A DNA stretch of 64,000 nt. It comes from Pseudomonas baetica (GTDB lineage: Bacteria; Pseudomonadota; Gammaproteobacteria; Pseudomonadales; Pseudomonadaceae). Under the pieces are notes generated by a model, which saw only the letters and a program-made list of their open reading frames with translations, had not been told where the DNA came from and did not search any database. The translations under genes were made by a program, and so were the position numbers. The stretch covers positions 5,204,001 to 5,268,000 of the forward strand of contig NZ_PHHE01000001.1 of NCBI RefSeq assembly GCF_002813455.1. Direction: 5' to 3'. The stretch's first letter is position 1. Each line of letters starts with the position of its first letter. Positions 8,309 to 16,422 of the stretch are shown here, piece after piece.

Positions 8309-9238
8309 GTGATTGTCGAGCGGCGCAATGCCGACCGTTTTGCCTTGCAGGTGATGATTGGCCTGTGCCTGATCTGGGGCGTGCAGCAGGTCATGATCAA
8401 GTGGGCGGCGCCGGACATTGCGCCGGTGATGCAGGCGGCGGGGCGGTCGGGTATTTCCGCGTTGCTTGTAGGATTGCTGATCTGCTGGAAGGGCGGTTGG
8501 GATCAGGTCGGCAACACCTGGCGCGGCGGCTTGCTGGCCGGTGCACTGTTCGGTCTGGAGTTCTTCTTCATCAGCGAAGGCTTGCAACTGACCACCGCTG
8601 CGCACATGTCGGTGTTCCTCTACACCGCGCCAATCTTTACAGCATTGGGCGTGCATTTTCTGTTGGCCAGCGAGCGTTTGCGGCCATTGCAGTGGCTGGG
8701 GATTTTGCTCGCATTCATTGGTATTGCGATTGCCTTTGCCGGCGGCGTGTCGTGGGACAACCTCGACCGACGCATGCTGCTGGGCGATGCCTTTGGCGTG
8801 TTGGCCGGCGCCTGTTGGGGCGCGACCACCGTGGTGGTGCGCGCCTCGCGACTGTCGGAAGCGCCGGTGACGCTGACCCTGTTCTATCAGTTGATCGTCG
8901 GCTTCGTCGGCCTGCTGCTGATCGCATTGTTCAGTGGCCAGATCAGCCACGTCAGCCTGACCACCGTGGCGGTGGCCAGCGTGTTGTTCCAGGGGCTGGT
9001 GGTGTCGTTCTTCAGTTACCTGGTGTGGTTCTGGCTGTTGCGCCGTTATCTGGCAGCCAACCTGGCGGTGTTCTCGTTCATGACGCCGCTGTTTGGTGTC
9101 ACCTTTGGTGTGTTGCTGCTCGGTGAGCAATTGAGCCTGAACTTCATCATCGGCGCGGTGCTGGTGTTGCTCGGCATCACGTTTGTCAGCGCTGAACAGT
9201 GGGTACGTCGGCGTTTGCGCAAAGCGCTGGGCCAGTAA
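8309..9238 (+). CDS. DMT family (EamA) exporter
   Basis: A ten-helix inner-membrane metabolite exporter made of two EamA repeats. Repeat 1 opens with LQVMIGLCLIWGVQQVMIKW; repeat 2 with LLGDAFGVLAGACWGATTVVV. The C-terminus is short and basic (VRRRLRKALGQ). I chose the GTG at 8309 (IVERRNADRF) because a gagg lies ~8 bases before it; an in-frame ATG at 8270 would add 13 unconvincing residues. Substrate cannot be read from sequence. Its last 53 bp overlap the 3' end of the convergent MFS gene. Confidence 0.85.
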   Translation: MIVERRNADRFALQVMIGLCLIWGVQQVMIKWAAPDIAPVMQAAGRSGISALLVGLLICWKGGWDQVGNTWRGGLLAGALFGLEFFFISEGLQLTTAAHMSVFLYTAPIFTALGVHFLLASERLRPLQWLGILLAFIGIAIAFAGGVSWDNLDRRMLLGDAFGVLAGACWGATTVVVRASRLSEAPVTLTLFYQLIVGFVGLLLIALFSGQISHVSLTTVAVASVLFQGLVVSFFSYLVWFWLLRRYLAANLAVFSFMTPLFGVTFGVLLLGEQLSLNFIIGAVLVLLGITFVSAEQWVRRRLRKALGQ

Positions 9239-10367
9239 CAGTCGATTGCATCGCCAGCCCGCCAGCAATCAGCAAGCCGCTGCCTGCGATCAACAGGGCC
9301 GGCTGTAAGCCACCGCTGAAATGGCTGCTCAGCGCGGCCAGTAGCGGGCCGCCGAGTTGGCCGACGGCAAAGCAGGCGGTAAGCATGCCGGCGTTGCGCT
9401 GAGTGGCGTGGGGCGCCAGTTCCCGCGAGCGTTGCATGACCAGTTGCATGCAGGCCAGGAACGGCGTGCCGCACAGGATTACGCCCAAGGCCAGACCCCA
9501 GCCGCTGCCCAACAGGCAGGCAAAAACACCGGCCGCTTGTAGCCACAACGTCGCCACCAACCAGTGACGCGTGGTCTGCGGATCGTGACGGCGCAGACTC
9601 ACCAGCAGCACCCCGATGGCCGCGCCGAGGCCGAAGCACGGCCAGAACAGATCCGCCTGCCATTGCCCGTGAAATTGCGCGTTGGCCATCTGCGACAGGA
9701 ACGTCGCCGGGATGACGTAGCCGATGCCGTACAGAGCGTAAATCACCGCCAACCGACCGATGCCACGATTCGACGGACTGACGGCCGCTGCCGCAACTGC
9801 CCTGGCGGCAGCGGGTTGCGGCAGGAGTCGCCAGACCGCCAGCATCATCACCAACGCGGCTGCTGCATAAATCAGCCACAACGTCGCGGACGTCTGGTTC
9901 AGCAGATGTGAGACCAACGCCAGCAACCCCGTCAGAACAATCCCCATTCCCGGTCCGGCAAATACCAGCGCCCCAAGCCGTGGACGACCCGCCGCCGCAG
10001 CCAGCGGCTGACTGAGCGTGGTAATCATCACCACTACCCAGGCACTCGCCACCCCGGTGCCAAAGCGCAGCAGCAGATGCGACCAGAAGCCGCTGGCCCA
10101 GAAGGATGCCAGCGTCAGCAGCACGCATAGCCACAAGCCACCGTGCAGTCGACGCAGCACCTGTTGCGGACGCCGGGCGAACATCGCATCCACTGCACCG
10201 AGCAGATAACCGAGGTAGTTGGCCGCCGCGATCAGACCGGCGGCGGTCAAGTCGAACTGCCCCTCACTGAGCAGGTGCGGCATTTGCGGGGTGAGGGCGA
10301 AGCGCCCGATGCCCATGGCCAGCATCAGGGCGATGAAGCAGGCGGATAAGCGAATCAGTGGCGACAT
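9186..10367 (-). CDS. YbfB/YjiJ family MFS transporter
   Basis: A 393-residue, twelve-helix major facilitator. The start MSPLIRLSACFIALMLAMGIGRFALTP with the GIGRFALTP signature identifies the YbfB/YjiJ (DUF1228) branch. Further helices include LIAAANYLGYLLGAVDA and FGTGVASAWVVVMITTLSQP. It is transcribed divergently from the LysR gene at 10472 (104 bp between starts), a layout that usually means the regulator controls the transporter. It overlaps the EamA gene tail to tail by 53 bp. Confidence 0.87.
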   Translation of the reverse strand: MSPLIRLSACFIALMLAMGIGRFALTPQMPHLLSEGQFDLTAAGLIAAANYLGYLLGAVDAMFARRPQQVLRRLHGGLWLCVLLTLASFWASGFWSHLLLRFGTGVASAWVVVMITTLSQPLAAAAGRPRLGALVFAGPGMGIVLTGLLALVSHLLNQTSATLWLIYAAAALVMMLAVWRLLPQPAAARAVAAAAVSPSNRGIGRLAVIYALYGIGYVIPATFLSQMANAQFHGQWQADLFWPCFGLGAAIGVLLVSLRRHDPQTTRHWLVATLWLQAAGVFACLLGSGWGLALGVILCGTPFLACMQLVMQRSRELAPHATQRNAGMLTACFAVGQLGGPLLAALSSHFSGGLQPALLIAGSGLLIAGGLAMQSTVTGPALCANADVPTVQR

Positions 10368-10471
10368 GGTCTGGATTCCGTTGGAAAAGCAATGACCGTC
10401 AGGCTAAGACTGATTGACTTTCTTTAAAATTGAATAATAGTGAGAAACTTGTTCTGTTCTGGAGAAAGGTT

Positions 10472-11365
10472 GTGGAGTTCAGCCAACTACGGATTTTTCA
10501 GGCCGTCGCCGAGGAAGGTTCGATCACCCGCGCCGCCGAACGCCTGCACCGGGTGCCGTCGAATCTGTCGACCCGACTGAAACAGCTGGAAGAGCAAATG
10601 GGCGTCGAACTGTTCGTCCGTGAGCGTCAGCGCTTGCAGCTGTCACCGGCGGGAAAAGTCTTGCTGGACTACACCGGCAAATTGTTTGCCTTGCGCGATC
10701 AGGCCAGCGCGGCAGTGATGGGTGGGCAGCCGGCGGGGGACTTTGTCGTGGGCACCATGTACAGCACGGCGGCGATCCATCTGCCGGCGCTGCTGGCGCG
10801 GTATCACAAGCAATACCCGGCGGTGAACCTGCAAGTGCAGTCGGCGCCCAGCGGTGAACTGCTCGAAGGCTTGCTCACGGGGCGTCTCGACGCGGCGCTG
10901 GTGGATGGGCCGCTGGAGTTCGCCGGGCTCGACGGCGTGCCCTTGTGTGAGGAAAGACTGGTGTTGATCACCGAACCGGATCATCCGCCGGTACTAAGCG
11001 CGCGGGATGTCGAAGGGCGCTCTGTGTTCACCTTCCGCCGCGGCTGTTCCTATCGCATGCGCCTTGAAGCGTGGTTCGCCCATGCCCACGCCGCGATGGG
11101 CCGGGCGATGGAGATCGAGTCGTATCAAGGCATGCTCGCCTGCGTGATTGCCGGCAGTGGTGTGGCGTTGATGTCGGAGTCGATGCTGGCCAGTCTGCCG
11201 GGACGCGAGAGCGTCGCAGTGCACCCTTTGGCCGAGCCATTTGCGGGTGCGACAACGTGGCTCATGTGGCGCCGGGGCATGCTGGGTGCCAATCTCAATG
11301 CGTGGATCGAGGTGCAGCAGGCGGTCTATTCCGCACCTTTGACTGAACGTCGGGAAACAGCCTGA
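10472..11365 (+). CDS. LysR family transcriptional regulator
   Basis: A 297-residue LTTR. The N-terminal winged helix FSQLRIFQAVAEEGSITRAAERLHRVPSNLSTRLKQLEE is canonical, followed by a periplasmic-binding-like effector domain from about residue 90. I take the GTG at 10472 as start: ggag lies 7 bases before it and it places the HTH at the usual position; the ATG at 10430 adds 14 residues with no conservation logic. It is divergent from the MFS exporter and probably its regulator. The short intergenic space should hold the T-N11-A operator. Confidence 0.9.
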   Translation: MEFSQLRIFQAVAEEGSITRAAERLHRVPSNLSTRLKQLEEQMGVELFVRERQRLQLSPAGKVLLDYTGKLFALRDQASAAVMGGQPAGDFVVGTMYSTAAIHLPALLARYHKQYPAVNLQVQSAPSGELLEGLLTGRLDAALVDGPLEFAGLDGVPLCEERLVLITEPDHPPVLSARDVEGRSVFTFRRGCSYRMRLEAWFAHAHAAMGRAMEIESYQGMLACVIAGSGVALMSESMLASLPGRESVAVHPLAEPFAGATTWLMWRRGMLGANLNAWIEVQQAVYSAPLTERRETA

Positions 11366-11456
11366 ACCCATGGCAGCAGACTCTGTTCAATTCAGTAACA
11401 GATCATTGCGGATTTGGCCGAGCATTGCGTAGGACTTCGGACTATTATCAGTGCGA

Positions 11457-11480
11457 AGCGGCCTCAGAATTCCGGCCGCT
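11457..11480 (+). promoter_or_regulatory. 5'-UTR hairpin before the PA1414-like gene
   Basis: agcggcc / ggccgct with a 10-base loop, 21 bases before the start codon. In P. aeruginosa the PA1414 transcript leader carries the anaerobically induced sRNA SicX (from memory); a conserved leader structure here would fit, but I find no convincing Anr box (TTGAT-N4-ATCAA). Confidence 0.4.
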
Positions 11481-11501
11481 CGGCACTACCCTGAAGGGGG
11501 C

Positions 11502-11636
11502 ATGACGATGAAAGAGAAAATTCAAAACTGGCTGCATGATTTGGGTGTTGCCCTCGGCTTGATCGAACCGCCTCTGCAACCGGTACCGATTCGCACCGAT
11601 GACGAGCAGCGCCGCCGTCAACAACGGCGCCGGTAA
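11502..11636 (+). CDS. PA1414-family microprotein
   Basis: A 44-residue protein, MTMKEKIQNWLHDLGVALGL followed by a Pro-rich hinge (IEPPLQPVPI) and a very basic tail (RRRQQRRR). An amphipathic helix plus a polyarginine end suggests membrane or nucleic-acid contact. The gene order (this gene, then metallo-hydrolase, symporter, permease, gbuA, gbuR) parallels PA1414-PA1422 of P. aeruginosa as I remember it, supporting the assignment. A strong gaagggggc precedes the ATG at 11502; 11508 is an alternative. Function in Pseudomonas is not settled. Confidence 0.7.
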   Translation: MTMKEKIQNWLHDLGVALGLIEPPLQPVPIRTDDEQRRRQQRRR

Positions 11637-11668
11637 CGCCCCCGATCCGAGATCAAAGGATTCAAGAT

Positions 11669-11766
11669 CAAAAGATCGTCCGATCGCGGTCCGAGCCTTC
11701 GGCAGTTCCTACACGGATCAATGTAGGAGCTGCCGAAGGCTCGGACCGCGATCGGACGATCTTTTG
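11669..11766. repeat. 98-bp near-perfect palindrome, 44-bp arms
   Basis: Arms of 44 bp (start caaaagatcgtccgatcgcg) with a single T/C mismatch that would still pair G-U, around a 10-base loop. It lies between the PA1414-like gene and the convergent carrier-like gene and would form a very stable bidirectional terminator. Same ccttcggcag-ctcctac core as 2570-2636. Confidence 0.85.
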
Positions 11767-11769
11767 CTT

Positions 11770-12018
11770 TCAGTGCCGCGCAATCATCAGCAAAAAACGG
11801 CTCAAGTCATTCGCGGTCTTCGCCGTCTTGAGCATGTGATCTTCCTCTGCGGTAAAGGCCGTCAGTCCGAATTCATCCTCTAGGTGGAAGATCAAATCCT
11901 CGATATCGGCTTTTTCCAAACCCAATTGCACCAGACTGGTGTTGTCATTGAATTCGCGCGTTTCCAGCAATCGCCGGATGTATCGGTGCACGGCGGCACG
12001 TACGGCAGCTCTTCTCAT
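11770..12018 (-). CDS. Acyl-carrier-protein-like protein lacking the attachment serine
   Basis: An 82-residue, helical protein resembling ACP: FNDNTSLVQLGLEKADIEDLIFHLEDEFGL aligns with the ACP core LG-DSLD-VEL-LEEEFG. The DSL serine that carries 4'-phosphopantetheine is replaced (EKAD), so classical acyl carriage is not possible. I chose the ATG at 12018 (MRRAAVRAAVHRYIRRLLE); a longer form from 12090 would overlap the upstream metallo-hydrolase gene and has a low-quality Cys/Pro-rich lead. Probably co-transcribed with that gene. Role unknown. Confidence 0.65.
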   Translation of the reverse strand: MRRAAVRAAVHRYIRRLLETREFNDNTSLVQLGLEKADIEDLIFHLEDEFGLTAFTAEEDHMLKTAKTANDLSRFLLMIARH

Positions 12019-12061
12019 GGCAGATTGTTCTGATGGTTGTTCTGCTTGAGTACAGCAGGGG

Positions 12062-12787
12062 TCAGGCGTGTGCGCGCAACCATTCGTCAATCATCGAGCG
12101 CAAATGCTCACCGCAGAAACTGCCGAAATGTCCGCCATGCACGGTGCGGATCGGCAGGGCGTGCAGCCTGCGCAGACTGGCGGCATAGTCATCCAGATTG
12201 GAATGGTAGGCGTCTTCGATCAACGGCCCGTCGTAGATGATGTCGCCGCTGAACAGGGTCTCGGTGGCCGCTTCATACAGGCTGATCCCACCCGGCGAAT
12301 GCCCCGGTGTGTGCAGCACCTGCAACGTGCGATTGCCCAGATCCAGCACATCACCGTCCTCGACAAACCCAGTGGCCGGTGCCGCTTTGACCCGGTACTC
12401 GGCGTAACACAGCGGGCAGTCCGGGTGCGCCTCGAACATGTCGTCGCCGACGAAGGCGCGGCTCAAGTCATTCTCGCCGTCCGGCGCTGCCAAAATGTCT
12501 GCTTCGGCCGGATGCACCAGGCGTTCGGCAAATTCGTGATGTCCGGCGATATGGTCGAAATGACAATGGCTGGCCACTGCCACCAGTGGGCGCTCGGTCA
12601 GCCATGGCAATTGCTCGCGCAGGCTGACCAGACCTGAACCGCTGTCGAGCAGCAGATCCTTGTCGCGACCCTGAACGTGCCAGAGGTTGCAGCGGTAGAA
12701 CGGGCGGATGTACGGCTCGTGAATCAGGCGAATGCCATCGCTCAGGGTTTGCACTTCGAACCACTGATCGCGGGGAACAATCATCAT
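12062..12787 (-). CDS. Metallo-beta-lactamase-fold hydrolase
   Basis: A 241-residue enzyme of the MBL superfamily, glyoxalase II-like branch. Zn ligands: SHCHFDHIAGH (HxHxDH), HTPGHSPGG, the FSGDIIYDG aspartate and a late HGGHFGSF histidine. It is likely to hydrolyse an ester, thioester or lactone in the cytoplasm; the substrate is not evident. The start is taken at the MM pair (MMIVPRDQWFEV); an ATG 51 bases upstream would run into the symporter terminator. It appears to head a unit with the carrier-like gene at 11770. Confidence 0.88.
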   Translation of the reverse strand: MMIVPRDQWFEVQTLSDGIRLIHEPYIRPFYRCNLWHVQGRDKDLLLDSGSGLVSLREQLPWLTERPLVAVASHCHFDHIAGHHEFAERLVHPAEADILAAPDGENDLSRAFVGDDMFEAHPDCPLCYAEYRVKAAPATGFVEDGDVLDLGNRTLQVLHTPGHSPGGISLYEAATETLFSGDIIYDGPLIEDAYHSNLDDYAASLRRLHALPIRTVHGGHFGSFCGEHLRSMIDEWLRAHA

Positions 12788-12806
12788 CGGCACATTCCTC
12801 AAGACG

Positions 12807-12842
12807 AAAAAAAACGGGTGTGGCAACCGACGCCACACCCGT
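12807..12842 (-). terminator. Rho-independent terminator of the symporter/gbu unit
   Basis: On the minus strand, cgggtgtggc / gccacacccg forms the stem and is followed by eight T. It sits 32 bp after the symporter stop codon. Confidence 0.85.
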
Positions 12843-12873
12843 CGAAGAAAGCATCAAGTCGTTACATCAAAGC

Positions 12874-14253
12874 TTAGATGGCACTGGCCACGGTCGCAGG
12901 ACGACGCGACGCCAGGCTGACCACCACGAAACTCACCAGACCCACCGCCAGGCTGTAGTAGATCGGCGTGTTCGCATCCAGACCGTCCTTGAACATGAAT
13001 ACCAGCGCGGTGGCGAAACCCAGGCCCATGCTGGCGATAGCGCCGGCGGTGGTCGCGCGTTTCCAGAAGATCGCACCGATCAGCGGAACCAGCATGCCGC
13101 CCACCAACAGGTTGTAAGCGAGGGTCAGGGCGCTGATCACGTCGTTCACCACCAGCGCGATGCCCAGCACGACGATACCGGTCAGCAGGGTGAACAGACG
13201 GTTGATGGCCAGGCTCGACTGTTTGCCGCCACGCAGTTTCGGCAGCAGGTCTTCAGTCAGGGTCGTGGCCGCGGCGAGCAGGCCGGCGCTGGCGGTGGAC
13301 ATCATTGCAGCGAGTGCCGCAGCAATCACCAGACCACGGATGCCGTCCGGCAGCGACAGTTTGACGATGGCGGCGAAGGCGTTGTTGACGTTGTCCAGAT
13401 CCGGGATCAGCACGTGCGCAGCCATGCCGATCAGCGCACAGGCCAGACCGTAAAGGATGCAGTAGATACCGGCGATGCTGCCGGCGTATTGCGCGACTTT
13501 AGCGGTCTTGACGGTGAACACCCGTTGCCAGATGTCCTGACCGATCAGGATGCCGAAGAAGTAGATCATGAAGTAGGTGATGATCGTGTCCCAGCCAATC
13601 GTGGTGAAGCTGAAGGCAGTGGCCGGCAGTTTCAGCACCAGCTCGTCCCAACCGCCAACGCGGTACAGGCAGATTGGCAACAGGATGAACATCAGGCCCA
13701 CGGTCTTGATGATGAACTGGACGATGTCGGTGAGGGTCAGCGACCACATGCCGCCGATCGCCGAGTAGATCACCACGACGCCACCACCGACGAGTACCGA
13801 GACCCAGAATGGCAGGTCAAACAGCACTTGCAGGACGGTGCCGATGGCCAGTATCGAGGTCACGCCGATCATCAGCGCGTAGGCCAGCATGATCACCGCG
13901 CTCGCCGAGCGGGCCATCGGGTTGTAGCGTTTTTCCAGCACTTGGGTAACGGTGTAGATCTTCAGTTTCAGCAGCGGTTTGGCGAGGAACAGGTTCAGCG
14001 CGACGATGCCGCAACCCAGTGCCGCACACAGCCAGAAACCGGAGATGCCATGCACGTAGCCCAGGCGCACGGTGCCGACGGTGGACGCGCCACCCAGCAC
14101 GGTTGCGGCCATGGTGCCCATGTACAGGCTTGGGCCGAGGTTGCGACCGGCGACCAGAAAATCTTCGTTGGTCTTGGCTTTGCGCATGCCGAAGTAGCCG
14201 AGCAAGAGCATGCCGGCGGCGTAGATGAGGACGACGAATAAATCCAAAGCCAT
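12874..14253 (-). CDS. Sodium:solute symporter (SSS family), gbu cluster
   Basis: A 459-residue, ~13-helix Na+-coupled symporter. The opening MALDLFVVLIYAAGMLLLGY, then MRKAKTNEDFLVAGRNLGP, is the SSS signature; the Na+-site helix GGMWSLTLTDIVQFIIKTVG and AALAAMMSTASAGLLAAATT are also typical. The start is taken at the ATG at 14253 behind ggagacac. Position corresponds to PA1418 of P. aeruginosa from memory. Context (guanidinobutyrase and a nucleobase-type permease upstream) suggests uptake of a guanidino compound or its amine product. A REP doublet separates it from the permease. Confidence 0.87.
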   Translation of the reverse strand: MALDLFVVLIYAAGMLLLGYFGMRKAKTNEDFLVAGRNLGPSLYMGTMAATVLGGASTVGTVRLGYVHGISGFWLCAALGCGIVALNLFLAKPLLKLKIYTVTQVLEKRYNPMARSASAVIMLAYALMIGVTSILAIGTVLQVLFDLPFWVSVLVGGGVVVIYSAIGGMWSLTLTDIVQFIIKTVGLMFILLPICLYRVGGWDELVLKLPATAFSFTTIGWDTIITYFMIYFFGILIGQDIWQRVFTVKTAKVAQYAGSIAGIYCILYGLACALIGMAAHVLIPDLDNVNNAFAAIVKLSLPDGIRGLVIAAALAAMMSTASAGLLAAATTLTEDLLPKLRGGKQSSLAINRLFTLLTGIVVLGIALVVNDVISALTLAYNLLVGGMLVPLIGAIFWKRATTAGAIASMGLGFATALVFMFKDGLDANTPIYYSLAVGLVSFVVVSLASRRPATVASAI

Positions 14254-14316
14254 GATGGCGTGTCTCCGATTGTCTTTTTTATGTTGAAACAAATTTGGTT
14301 CAGCAATGCTGCCCAC

Positions 14317-14420
14317 TGTGGGAGCGAGCCTGCTCCGGGCGGCGATCCGACGAAGGCGTCAGCACATTCAACAAAGAAGTGACTGAAAGATTGCTTTCGC
14401 GAGCAGGCTCGCTCCCACAG
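14317..14420. repeat. REP doublet between symporter and permease
   Basis: Two inverted REP cores (tgtgggagcgagcctgctcc and gcgagcaggctcgctcccac) about 50 bp apart. It lies inside what is probably a single operon, so it could lower expression of the distal gene. Confidence 0.85.
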
Positions 14421-14430
14421 GGGATCTGCG

Positions 14431-15933
14431 TCAGGTGGCCTGGCGCAGTTCAAGTTTTTCCACGATTTGACTACGGGCATCCGTCGGGCCGAACACTTCC
14501 CGCGGTTCCGGGAACAGGCTCAACAACGTCAGGTACACCACCGAAGCCAGGCCCAGCGTCACCGGCAAACTGACGTCGATGCCGCCGGCCATTTCACCCA
14601 GCGGGCCGACGAATTGCCCCGGCAGATTGACGAAGCACAAGCCGACCGCCGCACTCGGGATCCACGCGCCCAGACCACGCCAGTTCCAGCCGTGGGTGAA
14701 CCAGTAGCGGCCACCCTGTTCGCCGCGAGTGAACACTTGCAGGTCATCCGGGCAGTAGAAGCCGCGACGCACCACCAGGCCGATGATCATGATCACCATC
14801 CACGGGGTGGTGCAGGTGATGATCAGCACCGCGAAGGTCGACACGCTCTGCACCAGGTTCGCCGCAAAGCGTCCGATAAAGATGAAGGCAATCGACAGCA
14901 CGCCGATCAGCAGCGTCGCCTTGACCCTAGACAACACCCGCGGAAACACGCTCGACATGTCCAGCCCGGTGCCATACAGCGAAGTGGTGCCGGTGGACAT
15001 GCCGCCGATCACCGCAATCAGGCACACCGGGAGGAAGAACCAGCTCGGCGACACCGCCAGCAGACCGCCTACATAGTTGTTGGCCGCGATGTAGTCCGGC
15101 GCCTTGATCGCGACGATGGTCGCGGTACTCAGGCCGAACAGGAACGGGATGAACGTGGCGATCTGCGACAGCACAACCGCTGCCATGATCCGTTGCTTGG
15201 AGGTGTCACGCGGGATGTAGCGCGACCAGTCGCCGAGGAACGCGCCGAAGGAAATCGGGTTGCTCATGGCCACCAGCGCCGCGCCGATGAAGGCTGCCCA
15301 GAAGCCCGGTTGACCGAGATTCACGGTGCCGGCGTAGTGGACGTCGAAAGGACCGGCGAAGGCGAAGATGCCCAGCAGGAATAACAGGCTGGCGCTCCAC
15401 ACCGCGATCTTGTTCACCCACAGCAAGAAGCGGAAGCCGTAGATGCACACGGTCAGCACCAGGATCGCGAACAGACCGTAGGCCAGGCCCAGGGTCAGGT
15501 CGGTTTCCGGCAAACCGATCAGGCGTTTCGCACCACCGATCAACGCATCCCCCGAACTCCACACCGAGAGCGAGAAAAACGCGATAGCGGTCAACAGCGA
15601 CAGGAACGAACCGACGATCCGCCCGTGCACGCCGAAGTGTGCACCGGACGACACGGCATTGTTGGTGCCGTTGAGCGGGCCGAACAGGCCCATCGGTGCG
15701 AGGATCAGCGAGCCGAGCAGCACGCCCGCAACAATCGCCCAGACGCCGGCCTGAAACGACAGGCCGAACAGCACCGGGAAACTGCCGAGCACGGCGGTGG
15801 CAAAGGTATTGGAACCAGCGAAGATCATCCGGAACAAGTCCGTCGGACCTGCGCTGCGTTCGTGGTCCGGGATCTGCTCGACCCCGTGGGTTTCAATCTG
15901 CGTAAGGCTTTGGTCGTTGTTGTTGTTATTCAT
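14431..15933 (-). CDS. NCS1 family purine/cytosine-type permease
   Basis: A 500-residue, twelve-helix permease of the nucleobase:cation symporter-1 family. Typical features: HERSAGPTDLFRMIFAGSNTF at the start of the membrane domain, GPLNGTNNAVSSGAHFGV, and SNPISFGAFLGDWSRYIP. The N-terminus is an Asn run (MNNNNND) from AAT/AAC repeats. The order relative to gbuA matches PA1419. With gbuA it may import 4-guanidinobutyrate or a related compound, but NCS1 substrates cannot be read from sequence. Confidence 0.88.
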   Translation of the reverse strand: MNNNNNDQSLTQIETHGVEQIPDHERSAGPTDLFRMIFAGSNTFATAVLGSFPVLFGLSFQAGVWAIVAGVLLGSLILAPMGLFGPLNGTNNAVSSGAHFGVHGRIVGSFLSLLTAIAFFSLSVWSSGDALIGGAKRLIGLPETDLTLGLAYGLFAILVLTVCIYGFRFLLWVNKIAVWSASLLFLLGIFAFAGPFDVHYAGTVNLGQPGFWAAFIGAALVAMSNPISFGAFLGDWSRYIPRDTSKQRIMAAVVLSQIATFIPFLFGLSTATIVAIKAPDYIAANNYVGGLLAVSPSWFFLPVCLIAVIGGMSTGTTSLYGTGLDMSSVFPRVLSRVKATLLIGVLSIAFIFIGRFAANLVQSVSTFAVLIITCTTPWMVIMIIGLVVRRGFYCPDDLQVFTRGEQGGRYWFTHGWNWRGLGAWIPSAAVGLCFVNLPGQFVGPLGEMAGGIDVSLPVTLGLASVVYLTLLSLFPEPREVFGPTDARSQIVEKLELRQAT

Positions 15934-15989
15934 GATCTGCTCCGATCATAAAGGCGCGCCTCATCGTGTGTGAGGCGTCACCTGTTTGG

Positions 15990-16412
15990 CTAAGGGGATG
16001 GCAGCCCTTCCGGCATTGCGGACAAATGTTCGTGGCAGGCCAGCCAATGGCCTTGTTGTTCTAGGCTCGACGCTTGTTTCTTGAAAACAATCGTCTCGCG
16101 CTCCTGGCTGAAGTGTTGCTCCCCTTGCATGCGCAGCTCGGTGGCCACGTCATGGATAAACACCGCCACGTCACCTTGCAGGCTGACGAAGGCGTTGCTT
16201 GAGGTGCAGGAAAGCACCTCGAAGCCATCCTCGGCGCGCCAGTTGTCCCACAAGGCCTGATAGGCATCGCGCGACAGCAGCGGCTGGTCGAGGGTGTAGA
16301 AGACGAAGCTGGCATCGGCGCTGAATGCGCCGAAGTAGGCTTCGCGATCGTTACGGGCGAAGGCGGACACCAGATCGGCGGCGGCCTTCAGAACCTGATC
16401 ACGTTCGTTCAT
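15990..16412 (-). CDS. NTF2-like (SnoaL-type) protein of the gbu operon
   Basis: A 140-residue NTF2-like cone-fold protein: helix ERDQVLKAAADLVSAFARND, then EAYFGAFSADASFVFYTLD, then strands including CTSSNAFVSLQGDVAVFIHD and HWLACHEHLSAMP. The ATG at 16412 follows the gbuA stop by 10 bp, indicating translational coupling. A longer frame starting inside gbuA (16508) is rejected. It corresponds in position to PA1420. No catalytic residues can be assigned; it may be a small hydrolase or a binding accessory. Confidence 0.8.
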   Translation of the reverse strand: MNERDQVLKAAADLVSAFARNDREAYFGAFSADASFVFYTLDQPLLSRDAYQALWDNWRAEDGFEVLSCTSSNAFVSLQGDVAVFIHDVATELRMQGEQHFSQERETIVFKKQASSLEQQGHWLACHEHLSAMPEGLPSP

Positions 16413-16422
16413 GACCCAACCC

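Noticed and set aside
12820..14241. 473-codon open frame opposite the sodium symporter
   Set aside because: His/Asp/Gln-rich shadow translation of a membrane protein gene. Similar shadows opposite 8309-9238, 42344-43768 and 47332-48684 were also discarded.
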